DNA from: Colwellia maritima
GTDB taxonomy: Bacteria; Pseudomonadota; Gammaproteobacteria; Enterobacterales; Alteromonadaceae
NCBI RefSeq assembly: GCF_022669015.1
Contig: NZ_JAKKSL010000001.1
Span: 496,001-560,000, forward strand
DNA length: 64,000 nucleotides
Reading direction: 5' to 3'
This document shows, in pieces, positions 53,892-63,566 of the stretch (its first letter is position 1; the number at the start of each line of letters is the position of its first letter). The notes under the pieces are model-generated. The model saw only the letters and a program-made list of their open reading frames with translations. It was not told where the DNA came from and searched no databases. The translations under genes and the position numbers were made by a program.

Positions 53892-54941
53892 ATGAAAACC
53901 TTAACAACAGACGTGGTAATTATCGGTGCCGGCCCTGTGGGTTTATTTCAAGTATTTGAATTGGGGTTACAAGGATTAACCGCCATTGTTATTGATAGCT
54001 TGGCAGAAGTTGGCGGCCAATGTAGTGAGTTATATCCTGATAAACCCATCTATGATATTCCTGCATTACCTAATGCTAAGGCAAGTGATGTTATTGATAA
54101 CCTTTGGCAACAGGCAGCAACCTTTGATCCTACTTTTCTATTAGGTGAACGCGTTGACCATATTGAAAAAATTTCAGAGAGTTGTTTCAATGTGATAACC
54201 CATAAAAATACTACCGTTGTTTGTCGTGCGGTCATTATTGCTGCAGGCAATGGCGCCTTTTCCCCCGTTAAATTAAAGGTGCCACTCATTGACAAGTTTG
54301 AAGATAAACAACTGTTTTACCGAATCAGTAACCTAGAACATTTTAAAGATAAAGACGTTGTTGTTTTAGGCGGTGGCGATGCCGCATTAGATTGGAGTTT
54401 AACCTTACAAAAAACAGCTAAAAGCGTACTGCTTATTCATCGTACAACAAACTTTAAAGCATCAACAGCCAGTGTAAATCAAATGTATGCTTTATGTGAT
54501 CAGCTAAAAATGCAATTTTTATGTGGGCAAGTGAGCGATTTTCAACAGAATGACGATAAGCTCATTGGGTTAACCATTACGTCGAAAGATGGCATTAATC
54601 GTCGGGTGGCACTTGATGAATTGGTGGTTTGTTTTGGTATGTCACCTAAGCTTGGACCGATAGATAACTGGCATCTTGATATGCATCAGCATCAAATTAA
54701 GGTAGACACACAATCGTTTCAAACATCGGTCGCAGGTATTTATGCGGTGGGTGACATTAATTATTACCCCGGTAAAAGAAAACTTATCTTAAGTGGTTTT
54801 CATGAAGCTGCGCTAGCGGCATTTTCTATTGCTGAAACGGTTTTAGAAAAAGAGCGAATTCCCACGTTATACACTACAACGAGTACCGTAGTGCATAAAC
54901 GAATGGGTGTCATTCACTCAATTGACAGCATGTTGGAGTAA
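53892..54941 (+). CDS. ferredoxin–NADP+ reductase, thioredoxin-reductase-like type
   Basis: ATG at 53892 with a strong AAGGAGG. 349 residues. FAD motif VVIIGAGPVGLFQVFELG, VGGQCSELYPDKPIYDIPA, NADP motif VVLGGGDAALDWSLTL and a C-terminal FAD segment IYAVGDINYYPGKRKLILSG. No CxxC redox pair, so it is a YumC-type FNR rather than a thioredoxin reductase. A role in electron supply to NO or haem enzymes, possibly to the P450, is inferred from the operon with nnrS. Confidence 0.9.
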   Translation: MKTLTTDVVIIGAGPVGLFQVFELGLQGLTAIVIDSLAEVGGQCSELYPDKPIYDIPALPNAKASDVIDNLWQQAATFDPTFLLGERVDHIEKISESCFNVITHKNTTVVCRAVIIAAGNGAFSPVKLKVPLIDKFEDKQLFYRISNLEHFKDKDVVVLGGGDAALDWSLTLQKTAKSVLLIHRTTNFKASTASVNQMYALCDQLKMQFLCGQVSDFQQNDDKLIGLTITSKDGINRRVALDELVVCFGMSPKLGPIDNWHLDMHQHQIKVDTQSFQTSVAGIYAVGDINYYPGKRKLILSGFHEAALAAFSIAETVLEKERIPTLYTTTSTVVHKRMGVIHSIDSMLE

Positions 54942-55001
54942 TCATCATGTTAAGCATCACATAGTAAGTCATTGTGAAAAGTATAAGACGAGGAAAGAAA
55001 A

Positions 55002-56198
55002 ATGTTACAACCCGAAATTTTAGAAAAAGAGCAAGCGATACCGCCCGTATTGCGTTTAGCGTTTAGACCTTTTTTTCTTTTACCTGCGCTATTCTCTATT
55101 TTAGCTTTGCTCGCTTGGGTTTGTGTATTACAAGGCAAACTAAATTGGAATAGTTTGTTACCTGCTAACATTTGGCACGGCCATGAAATGATATTTGGCT
55201 TTGCTGCTACTGTAGCTGTGGGTTTTCTTTTAAGTGCGGCACAAACGTGGACAGGTATTAGAAGTATCAATAGCCGGAAATTAGCAGTGATAATTTTGTT
55301 TTGGTTAATTGCTAGAATTGCCTTGTTATCAAGCTCAACCCCTGTATTGATTATAGGCACTATCAGTGAAGCCTTATGGTGGTCGGGTGCTATTAGCTAC
55401 CTTGCTTATATGGTGGTTAAATCAAATAACCGACGAAATTTAATTTTTATACCACTATTAAGTTTGATAATGGGCTTAGATATCGCAACGTTAATGTTTG
55501 CCTTTGTCGGAAATTATAGCTTATCTACACATTTAGCTTATACCGCGGTGTTTATGATCACCTGCGTGGTCACTATCGTTGGTGGTAGAGTCATTCCATT
55601 TTTTACCTCACGCGCACTTAACTTAGCAACGATTAAGGGCAATTTGTTTTTAGAACGAGTTATAGCGATAGCAATGGTTGTCACGCTCGTCAGTTTTGTT
55701 AGTAGTTATTATATTGATATAACAAACGTTCTAGCAGTATTATTTGTGGTGACCGGGTGCCTTCAGTTATTACGAATGGTAAATTGGCAGACAAGCAAAA
55801 CTTTTAAAACACCTTTGTTATGGGCGTTACATTTATCTTATATCAATATGGGGTTAGGCTTTATTTCAATTGGGATGAGCTATATAACCACAGGTATAGG
55901 TTTTTCATCAGCCGTTCATATTATTACGGTTGGCACCATAGGTACCATGATCATCGCGATGATGTCGCGTGTGTCATTAGGACATACGGGAAGATCACTA
56001 CAAATAAATACGTGGATCAGTTGTTCTTTTATCTTATTGCTTAGCGCCACCTTATTTCGTGTATTACTACCAGTATTAGGCTTATTCAGCATGGGTTATT
56101 TACTTGCCGCCCTTTGTTGGAGTCTTGGCTTTGTCATCTATCTAATTTATTACAGCCCTAAATTATTAACCGCCAGACCCGATGGTCGAAGTGGATAG
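55002..56198 (+). CDS. nnrS: NnrS family membrane protein
   Basis: 398 residues with twelve hydrophobic segments and the NnrS signatures LRLAFRPFFLLPALFS, NIWHGHEMIFGFAATVAVGF and GGRVIPFFTSRAL. NnrS is a haem- and copper-containing inner-membrane protein that protects against NO stress. It lies 60 bp after the FNR gene and in the same transcript. Confidence 0.93.
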   Translation: MLQPEILEKEQAIPPVLRLAFRPFFLLPALFSILALLAWVCVLQGKLNWNSLLPANIWHGHEMIFGFAATVAVGFLLSAAQTWTGIRSINSRKLAVIILFWLIARIALLSSSTPVLIIGTISEALWWSGAISYLAYMVVKSNNRRNLIFIPLLSLIMGLDIATLMFAFVGNYSLSTHLAYTAVFMITCVVTIVGGRVIPFFTSRALNLATIKGNLFLERVIAIAMVVTLVSFVSSYYIDITNVLAVLFVVTGCLQLLRMVNWQTSKTFKTPLLWALHLSYINMGLGFISIGMSYITTGIGFSSAVHIITVGTIGTMIIAMMSRVSLGHTGRSLQINTWISCSFILLLSATLFRVLLPVLGLFSMGYLLAALCWSLGFVIYLIYYSPKLLTARPDGRSG

Positions 56199-56249
56199 TA
56201 GTTTTAGAACCATCACAACCCTATAACCGAAAACTGAAAGGAAAATATT

Positions 56250-56540
56250 ATGTTTAATATATTTAAAAAAAGTACAGAGCAAACTTCAAACGAAGCAGCC
56301 TCATCAGAACCTGATCAATTTAAGAGCGCAGTTGAAGCTAACAGCCCAACACCTGAAAAGAAAAAATTCATGGCGAAAATGGCGTATGCTGCGGCAGTTG
56401 TGGCGGAGAATAAAGATAAACTCACAGCCCTGCTGCTAAGCTTATTACTTACAACAGGGCGTCATCTAAAAGGAAACACTGAGAAAATATTCTTTTTAAA
56501 AATTGATCTAAATACTGATTTATATAATAACCCCAAATAA
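56250..56540 (+). CDS. small hypothetical protein at the end of the nnrS operon
   Basis: ATG at 56250 with GAAAGGAAA upstream. 96 residues: a charged N-terminus (MFNIFKKSTEQTSNEAASSE), a helical part with KKKFMAKMAYAAAVVAENKD and a hydrophobic run LTALLLSLLLTTG. No family recognised. The tail beyond residue 72 may be altered by a frame error. Confidence 0.5.
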   Translation: MFNIFKKSTEQTSNEAASSEPDQFKSAVEANSPTPEKKKFMAKMAYAAAVVAENKDKLTALLLSLLLTTGRHLKGNTEKIFFLKIDLNTDLYNNPK

Positions 56541-56612
56541 TTCTAGGATACTTACACAACATCACCTATATTATTAATGATTCGGCTCGCTCAGAAAAAT
56601 AGTGACTTCCAC

Positions 56613-56660
56613 TGTAGGCGGTAATTTATTACCCCCTGTTAGAATGAATTCTAACCTACA
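56613..56660. repeat. REP-like nested palindrome, copy 1
   Basis: Outer arms TGTAGG and CCTACA enclose two hairpins: GGTAATTTATTACC and TTAGAATGAATTCTAA. Related sequences occur at 61267, 63388 and 63475. Confidence 0.7.
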
Positions 56661-56799
56661 TGGAATATTTCTCATTTAGCAGTGTTCTCGTTTAAAAATG
56701 AATTCTGGGTTGTCTACTTAGCTATTATCTTATTTGTTCAGTGCTATTTTAGAATTAAGTTTATTATGAATAAATTATAATAGGTCATGGGAGGTGTGT

Positions 56800-58480
56800 A
56801 TGTCAGCATTTCGGTATTTTCCAGTTAAGCTATTTGTTCTTGGAATATTCAGTTTTTTAATACAAACGAGCATGTTATGGGCGAGTGATGGCACTGAGCC
56901 AGATTCAAACATGAACTTCCGCTTGAAACCTGTCGTGGAAAAACCTAGTAACCGCACAGATTCAAATTCCACAGCAGATCATAGTAAGTTTGCCCAGTTA
57001 AATCAGCCTTTCACCAACGGTTCAGAAGTCACCAAAGCCTGCCTAGAATGCCACACTGAAGCCGGCCACCAGTTTATGCAAAATATTCACTGGACTTGGG
57101 AATATAAAAACCCTAAAACAGGACAACTACTTGGCAAGAAACATGTTGTAAATAACTTTTGTACCAATGCTCGCGGTAACGAAGGCATGTGTGCTCAATG
57201 CCATGCAGGCTATGGTTGGAAAGATGAAACGTTTGACTTTACCGATCAAAACAATATTGACTGTGTTGTCTGCCATGATCGTACCGGCAGTTATTACAAA
57301 ACCCCAAATTCAGTAGGTAACGAAGCCTGCTCAATTATGTTTGAGGGCAAACAGGATATACAGTGGGATAAGGTCGCTCAAAGCGTCGCCCTGCCTGCGC
57401 GTGAAAACTGTGGTGGTTGCCACTTCTTTGGCGGTGGCGGTGATGGTGTTAAGCATGGTGATTTAGATTCTTCCTTGATCCACCCTAACAAGCAACTTGA
57501 TGTGCATATGGATGAGCAAGGGTTGAACTTTGCTTGTACTCAATGCCATGTTACCCAAAAACATATTTGGGCAGGCAGTCGATACGATATGGTTGCCAAA
57601 GACACGGACGGCACAGGAAAACCAGGAGAACGACGTCACGTCGCTAGTTGTGAATCCTGTCATAGTAACACTCCTCATAATAGTCAAAATCTTACTGGCA
57701 TTAAATTAAATCATCACGTTGAAAAAATCGCTTGTCAAACTTGCCATATCCCTGAAATGGCACGCGGCGGTGTGGCAACCAAAGTGGATTGGGATTGGCG
57801 TACTGCAGGCAAATTAAAAAACGGTGAAGGCTATAAAGACCATGAATATACTCAAGGTGATGGCGAGCAACGGGCTACTTACAAATCCATCAAAGGTAGT
57901 TTTAAATATGATGAAAACTTTGCCCCTGAGTATCACTGGTTTAACGGGCAAATGGTTTATACCACTATAAATACTCAGTTTGATGCCAAGCAAAGCACCA
58001 ATTAACGTTAATATGATGAGTGGTGACGCAACAGATCCCGCGTCGCGCATTTGGCCTTTTAAGAAAATGCACACGGTTCAGCCCTACGACAAAGGTAATA
58101 ACACACTGGTTTACATGCACTTGTGGGGTGTTGATGACGCGGCTTTCTGGGGGAATTATGACTACAGTAAAGCTATTGAGAAAGGTATGAACAAGAACAA
58201 CCTACCGTACAGCGGTGAATTTGGCTTTATTGAAACTCATTCGTACTGGCCAATTACCCATATGGTCGCCCCTAAAGAAAACGCCCTTCACTGTGCTGAT
58301 TGTCACGCTAAAACAGGCCGACTAAGTTCGCTAAACGGTGTTTATATACCAGGTAATACTAGCCATAAGTGGTTAGATGTTTTAGGGCTATTTTTAGTGT
58401 TTGCTACGCTACTAGGCGTATTGGTCCACGGTATTATTCGAAAACTTTCTGCGTCACCTTCTGTACCTAAAGGGGATTAA
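56800..58480 (+). CDS. octahaem cytochrome c, tetrathionate-reductase (OTR) family, one frameshift near 57995
   Basis: The start MSAFRYFPVKLFVLG at 56800 follows GGGAGG. Signal peptide to about residue 34. Eight CxxCH sites are visible in order: CLECH, CAQCH, CVVCH, CGGCH, CTQCH, CESCH, CQTCH and, after the frame break near 57995, CADCH. The C-terminus has a membrane span (LGLFLVFATLLGVLVHGII). The OTR family reduces tetrathionate, nitrite or hydroxylamine in vitro. The following cytochrome b (2 bp away) is the probable quinol donor. The physiological substrate is unknown. Confidence 0.9.
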
Positions 58481-58481
58481 C

Positions 58482-59132
58482 ATGAATCAACGACACATTA
58501 TGATATTCACTCGTTTTGAACGGTTCTGGCACTGGAGTCAAATGCTGTTAATCATGTTATTGCTATTTACTGGCTTCGGATTGCATGGCTTTCACTCATT
58601 AATGAATTTTCATGATACGGTAAGTTTGCATACTTATAGCGCCTTAGCCTTAATGGTATTATGGATTTTTGCTATTTTTTGGCACTTCACTACAGGCACT
58701 TGGCGGCATTATCTCCCCACCACGAAGGGTTTATGGCAAGTAGCAAGATTCTATGCTTATGGAGTATTCAAGGGTGAACGTCACCCTTACCGTAAAGCTT
58801 TTCACCGTAAACATAATCCTTTACAGGCATTGACTTATTTGGCATTAAAATTAATTTTGTTTCCCGCTATTTGGTTAACGGGATTGCTCTATTTGTTTTA
58901 TCCTCTTTGGGCCTCGAGTAGCTCTAGCGAATTATTGTTTTGGGTAGCGGGTATTCATATCGCAGCCGCATTTGCTATTGTGATGTTTATTATTGTGCAT
59001 GTTTACCTGCTCACTGTTGGCCATGCCTTTAGCAAGCAACTACAACCAATGATAAACGGTTTTGATGATGTTGATTTAACCCCTGAAGAAGAAGCTTACT
59101 TAGAAAAAGATGAACCAGACCATATTGACTAA
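58482..59132 (+). CDS. di-haem cytochrome b (cytochrome b561/formate-dehydrogenase gamma type)
   Basis: 216 residues with four membrane spans, starting 2 bp after the octahaem gene. Candidate haem ligands are in RFWHWSQMLLIMLLLFTGF, HTYSALALMVLWIFAIFWHF, GIHIAAAF and FIIVHVYLLTVGHAF. It would carry quinol electrons from the membrane to the octahaem protein in the periplasm. Confidence 0.88.
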   Translation: MNQRHIMIFTRFERFWHWSQMLLIMLLLFTGFGLHGFHSLMNFHDTVSLHTYSALALMVLWIFAIFWHFTTGTWRHYLPTTKGLWQVARFYAYGVFKGERHPYRKAFHRKHNPLQALTYLALKLILFPAIWLTGLLYLFYPLWASSSSSELLFWVAGIHIAAAFAIVMFIIVHVYLLTVGHAFSKQLQPMINGFDDVDLTPEEEAYLEKDEPDHID

Positions 59133-59185
59133 CGGTTATGAAAGAAAACTAACTTTCACTTCAAACCCATCTTTTCTACCTGAGG

Positions 59186-60503
59186 TCACGGCGAATTGAA
59201 GGTCATACTTGCCCCTATACCAGTAGCAATAGCATCAGCTATTGCCAAGCCAAGCCCTGAGCCTTGAACCGACGTATTAGCTCTAACAAAACGACGTCGT
59301 AACTGTTTAAGGGGTTCTTCAGGAACAACTTCAGCTGCGTTAACGATACTCAACTCGCCTTGTTCTGAAAAACCTACCACAACAGGTTGATTTTTTGTGC
59401 CGTGTTTAATGGCATTATCCAGTAGGTTTTGCACTAAAATGGCAAAAGCATCGGGGTCAATAGTCGACATAAATACGCCACTTTTTGGTAGCGTCATATC
59501 AATAACCAAGCCAGAAGTAGCAGAAGATCGTTTCTTATCATCAACAATCAATTTAAGCAGGCTAATCAAGTCATGTTTTTCGGTAGATAAAAGCCCCCCG
59601 CCTTCTGCTTTAGCCAACTGCATTAATTTTTCTGACAAATCTGATAATTTTCGTAAGGAAGATTCAACGTTAATCGCTCGCTCTCTCGCTTTTCCTGTTG
59701 GAACTTCTTGTTGTAACCGTTGAATTTGCGCAAGCGCTATCGCGATTGGTGTACGTAATTCATGAGCACTGTTAGCGGTAAACGAACGCTCTGCTTCCAA
59801 CGCTCGTCGTAAACGCTCTAACAGGTTATTAACGGACTCTGCGGTAGCAAGAATTTCAGTTGGCAAACCATTCACGTTAACGGGTGAGAGATCGCCACTA
59901 CCGCGAGATTCGATGGATTTACGGTAGGCAATAATATAGCGCAAGCTGTAACGCACCAATATCCAAGTACCCGACAAACAAAGCGGTACTAGCAATAATA
60001 ACGGCCATAAAAAAGAGAGTGCTAACTCGATTATCGCTTCTTTTCTATCAATTAGTAGTTCGGCAACCTCAATGTGTAGGCTATTTTGTACCGCCCAAGC
60101 ACCATAGAATCGATGGGTTGTCGAGGAGCTAAAACCTTCGAGTAAGGTTTGATTAAAATCAGTCGGCTCTGCGTTATGAGACTGTAGTAATATCTTTCCA
60201 AGATTATCCCGTACCAGATAAACCAGTTGTTCATCATGCGCGGCAAAAGACATAATATTTTGTGGTTGGGTTATATCTTCTCTATTAAGAATTTCAACAA
60301 CGGCTAGCGGCATAATACGTTGTGCAGTTTCGGCTAACGCACTATCAAATAAGTCATTCAGTTTGATTTGTGAAACAAGCACTGCCACTAATAGCGCCAA
60401 GCATCCACAAAAATGTCATCCCAAACGTTAAACTGATGCTGAGGTTTTTTTGCAGGCTTGTTGGCGCGCTGCTTTTCAGTATTTTCTCTTTTAATAGTTT
60501 CAT
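59186..60503 (-). CDS. two-component sensor histidine kinase, one frameshift near 60400
   Basis: ATG at 60503, overlapping the regulator stop by 4 bp. The N-terminal span is broken near 60400 (FLWMLALLVAVLVSQI when repaired), followed by a periplasmic domain to about residue 160, a second span (LSFLWPLLLLVPLCLSGTWI), HAMP-like linker, HisKA NSAHELRTPIAIALAQ and HATPase DNAIKHGTKNQ ... GSGLGLAIADAIA. About 439 residues, QseC/PmrB-like. It pairs with the regulator upstream. Confidence 0.9.
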
Positions 60504-61161
60504 AGCGCTTTCATTCGATATCCTTGCCCGCGCACGGTTTCTAACTGGTCGCTACCTAGTTTTTTACGTAAGCGGCTAACATAAACTTCAATCGTATTGC
60601 TTTCAATTTCAGAGCCAAAAGCATAAAGGTGATCTTCCAATTGTGCTTTAGAAAGCAAGGTGCCAGGCCTTTGAATAAACGCTTCGAGCAAGGCCCATTC
60701 CCGCGCGGTTAAATTGATTGTTGTACCATCGCGATAAACCAAGTGTTTGGTTAGATCAATGCCTAATGCGCCTATGTTAACGATTGGGTTGGGGTTGCCA
60801 AAGCATAACGTCTGGAAACGGCGGCGATACGAGCAGAAAGCTCTGAGAGGTCGAAGGGTTTAACAAGGTAGTCGTCAGCCCCTGCGTTCAAGCCTTTTAT
60901 GCGGTCAGAAATTTGATCTCTGGCGGTTAAAATAATCACTGGCGTTGTTTTACCTGAATGCCGTATTTTAGTTAACAAATCAAGGCCATTACCGTCTGGC
61001 AGCATTAAATCAAGTAGAATTAAATCATAGTCAACTGAACGTAGACTTGCATCGGCATGGGCAATGGTTAACACCCAATCAACGGCGTGACCTTCATCCG
61101 TTATTTGCTCTTGTATAATCTCGCCTAAACCTGTCGTGTCTTCTACCAATAATATCCGCAT
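60500..61161 (-). CDS. OmpR-family response regulator, one frameshift near 60800
   Basis: The start MRILLVEDTTGLGEIIQEQI at 61161. Receiver with LILLDLMLPDGNGLDLL and VKPFDLSEL. The frame breaks near 60800, then the winged-helix output domain (LTAREWALLEAFIQRPGTLL, EVYVSRLRKKLGSDQLETVR) to 60500. About 220 residues. It and its kinase lie between the octahaem and ferric-reductase genes, so either side could be its target. Confidence 0.9.
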
Positions 61162-61266
61162 TTTTTACCTCCATACCTGCCCAACAAAGTTGATCATAGC
61201 CCACGTTCCTGACAATAAGCTGAAAAAACCTGTTTAGATACTATTTTTAAGCAAAGGTAATATCCT

Positions 61267-61310
61267 CTGTAGGGCTTAATTTATTGCGCTGTGTCAGAAT
61301 AAATTCTAAC
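61267..61310. repeat. REP-like palindromic element, copy 2
   Basis: TGTAGGGCTTAATTTATTGC followed by GCTGTGTCAGAATAAATTC. It aligns with copy 1 and with the 63475 copy. It lies in the 298-bp gap upstream of the ferric-reductase-like gene, which otherwise holds its promoter. Confidence 0.7.
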
Positions 61311-61459
61311 CGACCTTGTGATATTTCAACTCCTTTTTTTCCTTTTAAGGTTGTTGTCAGGAATGCTCGATACACTTATGCCAAATTGATTACATTAGCT
61401 CTGACTAAAGAATAAATTTAATTAATGGTATAAGCATTCAAAGCACCAACGGAGTTAAA

Positions 61460-62825
61460 ATGAAACAACACAAACTCAGTATAACACTCGCATTAATCAC
61501 CGTTAGCATTTTCATTGTCTGGGGTTGGAGTTATACAATGAATATCACGGCAGCTTCCTTGCCATGGGAAATTTATGATAATAGTCTCTATCTTAGTGGG
61601 TTGTTGTCTATTGCATTAATGTCAATAACCATGATGTTGGCTACCCGTCCGGCCTTGGTTAGAAGTGCCATTCAATGGTCTTGATAAAATGTATCGTCTG
61701 CATAAGTTGACGGGGATTTTAGCGGTTGTCTTTGCAGCCCTACATTGGCTGATAGAAATGGGTGATGATGTCATTAAGGCACTTTTTGGCCGAGGTGGTC
61801 GTTTACCTGAAGAAGATTTTTCAGGTCTTTATGAGATGATGAGAGATGTCGCTGAAGACCTTGGGGAATGGGCTATTTATTTAGTTTTTGCCATCCGGTG
61901 CTTACCCTGTGGAAACGCTTTCCTTACAATATTTGGCGCTATGTACACCGTGCAATGCCAATACTTTACCTAGTCTTGGTGTTTCATGCGGCTTTGTTAG
62001 CGCCGTTAGCTTGGTGGCAACAACCCGTAGGCTTGTTGATGGTGTTGTTGTTAACTGGGGGAAGCATTGCCGGCATACTCTCACTCACAGGAAAAATAGG
62101 ACAATCGCGTCGAGTAAAAGGCAGTATTCTATCCGTTTCAGCGCCGGCGGCAGGTATTATTGAAGTTAAATGTCAGCTAGAAAAAAAATGGCAAGGACAT
62201 AGTCGGACAATTTGCGTTCGTTACCTTTGATAAAATAGAAGGTGCTCACCCTTTTACCATTGCCGGCTCGGATCACGGTGACAACCAAGTAACTTTCCAA
62301 ATTAAGGCGTTAGGTGACTATACCAAACGTTTGGATCACAAATTAAAAGTAGGGCAATCAATCACAATTGAAGGTCCTTATGGACGATTTAATTTAAAAG
62401 CGAAAAAAACGACTGCAAAACAAATATGGATCGCGGCAGGTATTGGTGTCACGCCCTTTTTAGCAAGGCTTGAAGCGCTGCAAAATCAGTCTGAACTATC
62501 TTCTAGGACTCAAGCTAAGTCTCCCATTCAAGTACGATCACAGGTTCAAATGCATTATTCCACCAACGATAGTTCAACAGATCCGTTTGTTAAGCGATTA
62601 CAACAAGCTTGTCTCGGCCTACCTTATATTCAACTGCATATATATAACAGTAATGAAGGCAAAAAACTCACTACCGACAAACTCCTAAACCAAGAGTTAA
62701 AAAAAGGAGCGATGGAAGTGTGGTTTTGTGGACCGACTGGTCGGGCAAAAGAATTAGAAAATGAATTGCGAGAAAAATTACAAGGCTCACTACTTTTTCA
62801 TAAGGAGGCATTTGAGCTACGATAA
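61460..62825 (+). CDS. ferric-reductase-like flavocytochrome with FAD/NAD domain, about three frameshifts
   Basis: ATG at 61460 with CGGAG. The membrane half holds six spans with candidate haem His in LHKLTGILAVVFAALHWLIE and WRYVHRAMPILYLVLVFHAA. The reductase half has HPFTIAGSDHGDNQVTF, EGPYGRFNLKAKK (flavin binding), IWIAAGIGVTPFLARLEAL and VWFCGPTGRAKEL (nucleotide binding). Breaks near 61670, 61890 and 62205 split it. About 455 residues. Such proteins pass electrons from NAD(P)H across the membrane, often to Fe(III). It opens a forward gene block with the PepSY and DUF2271 genes. Confidence 0.88.
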
Positions 62826-62945
62826 AACTATCACTAAAACAGTAGTAATAAGAATGATAGATAAGGGCTTTCTTTCAGCTTAATGTCAGGAAACCCGTCT
62901 ACTATATATGATGTAATTAGTAATCTAATAAACAGGAGAAAACCC

Positions 62946-63344
62946 ATGAAAAAACAATTAACAACACTTTTAATCGCCTCTTGTTTGCTCAGTGGCACCG
63001 CATTGGCTGACGACGATGACTGTAATGATCCGGTATCAGCGTGGCAACCTCGTGAGCAACTACGATTAATGATAGAAAACAAAGGCCGGCAGGTTAAACG
63101 CATCAAAGTCGATGACGGTTGTTATGAAGTAAAAGGCTTCGATCAAAAAGGAAACCGTGTAAAGGCAACTTTTTCGCCTGCTTCACTGAGATTGAGGGCG
63201 CTTAGCATTAAATTTGGCAATTCAGGTGACGCCAGTGATTACTTCGATTTTGGAACGCCGCCCACGGCTCTAAAAACGCAGCCAACAGAAAGTAATAAGC
63301 CCCAAAATAAGCATAAAAACAAACCTAAAGTGACTATCGATTAA
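62946..63344 (+). CDS. secreted PepSY-domain protein
   Basis: The start MKKQLTTLLIASCLLSGTALA at 62946 follows AGGAGA; the longer upstream start lacks a ribosome site. After the signal peptide comes a single PepSY_2 domain (WQPREQLRLMIENKGRQVKR, then VDDGCYEVKGFDQKG), and a Lys/Asn/Pro-rich tail. 132 residues, periplasmic. Genes of this type often accompany ferric-reductase and DUF2271 genes. Confidence 0.82.
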   Translation: MKKQLTTLLIASCLLSGTALADDDDCNDPVSAWQPREQLRLMIENKGRQVKRIKVDDGCYEVKGFDQKGNRVKATFSPASLRLRALSIKFGNSGDASDYFDFGTPPTALKTQPTESNKPQNKHKNKPKVTID

Positions 63345-63387
63345 CAACTTGCTTAAGGCAATTCGCTCAAAAAAAGAGTTACATTTA

Positions 63388-63465
63388 CTGTAGGTCGGCA
63401 TTTAAACCGTCAATGCCTAAAACTATGGCCTAAAATGATAGGCTAAAGCCCAACTTACATGGGCT
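63388..63465. repeat. REP-like element, diverged copy 3
   Basis: Begins TGTAGGTCGGCATTTAAACC and ends near AACTTACATGGGCT. It shares the TGTAGG start and ACATGG end with copy 1, but the middle differs. Confidence 0.5.
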
Positions 63466-63474
63466 GAAAATCAT

Positions 63475-63538
63475 TTGTAGCGCGTAATTTATTGCGCTGT
63501 GTCGAGCTAAAGTACATAAACTAAAGCCCACCCACATT
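63475..63538. repeat. REP-like element, copy 4
   Basis: TTGTAGCGCGTAATTTATTG then CGCTGTGTCGAGC match copy 2, and the end AAGCCCACCCACATT matches the end of copy 3. It lies directly before the DUF2271 gene. Confidence 0.6.
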
Positions 63539-63566
63539 TTAAATTTAAGAGTAAGGAGATAACCCC

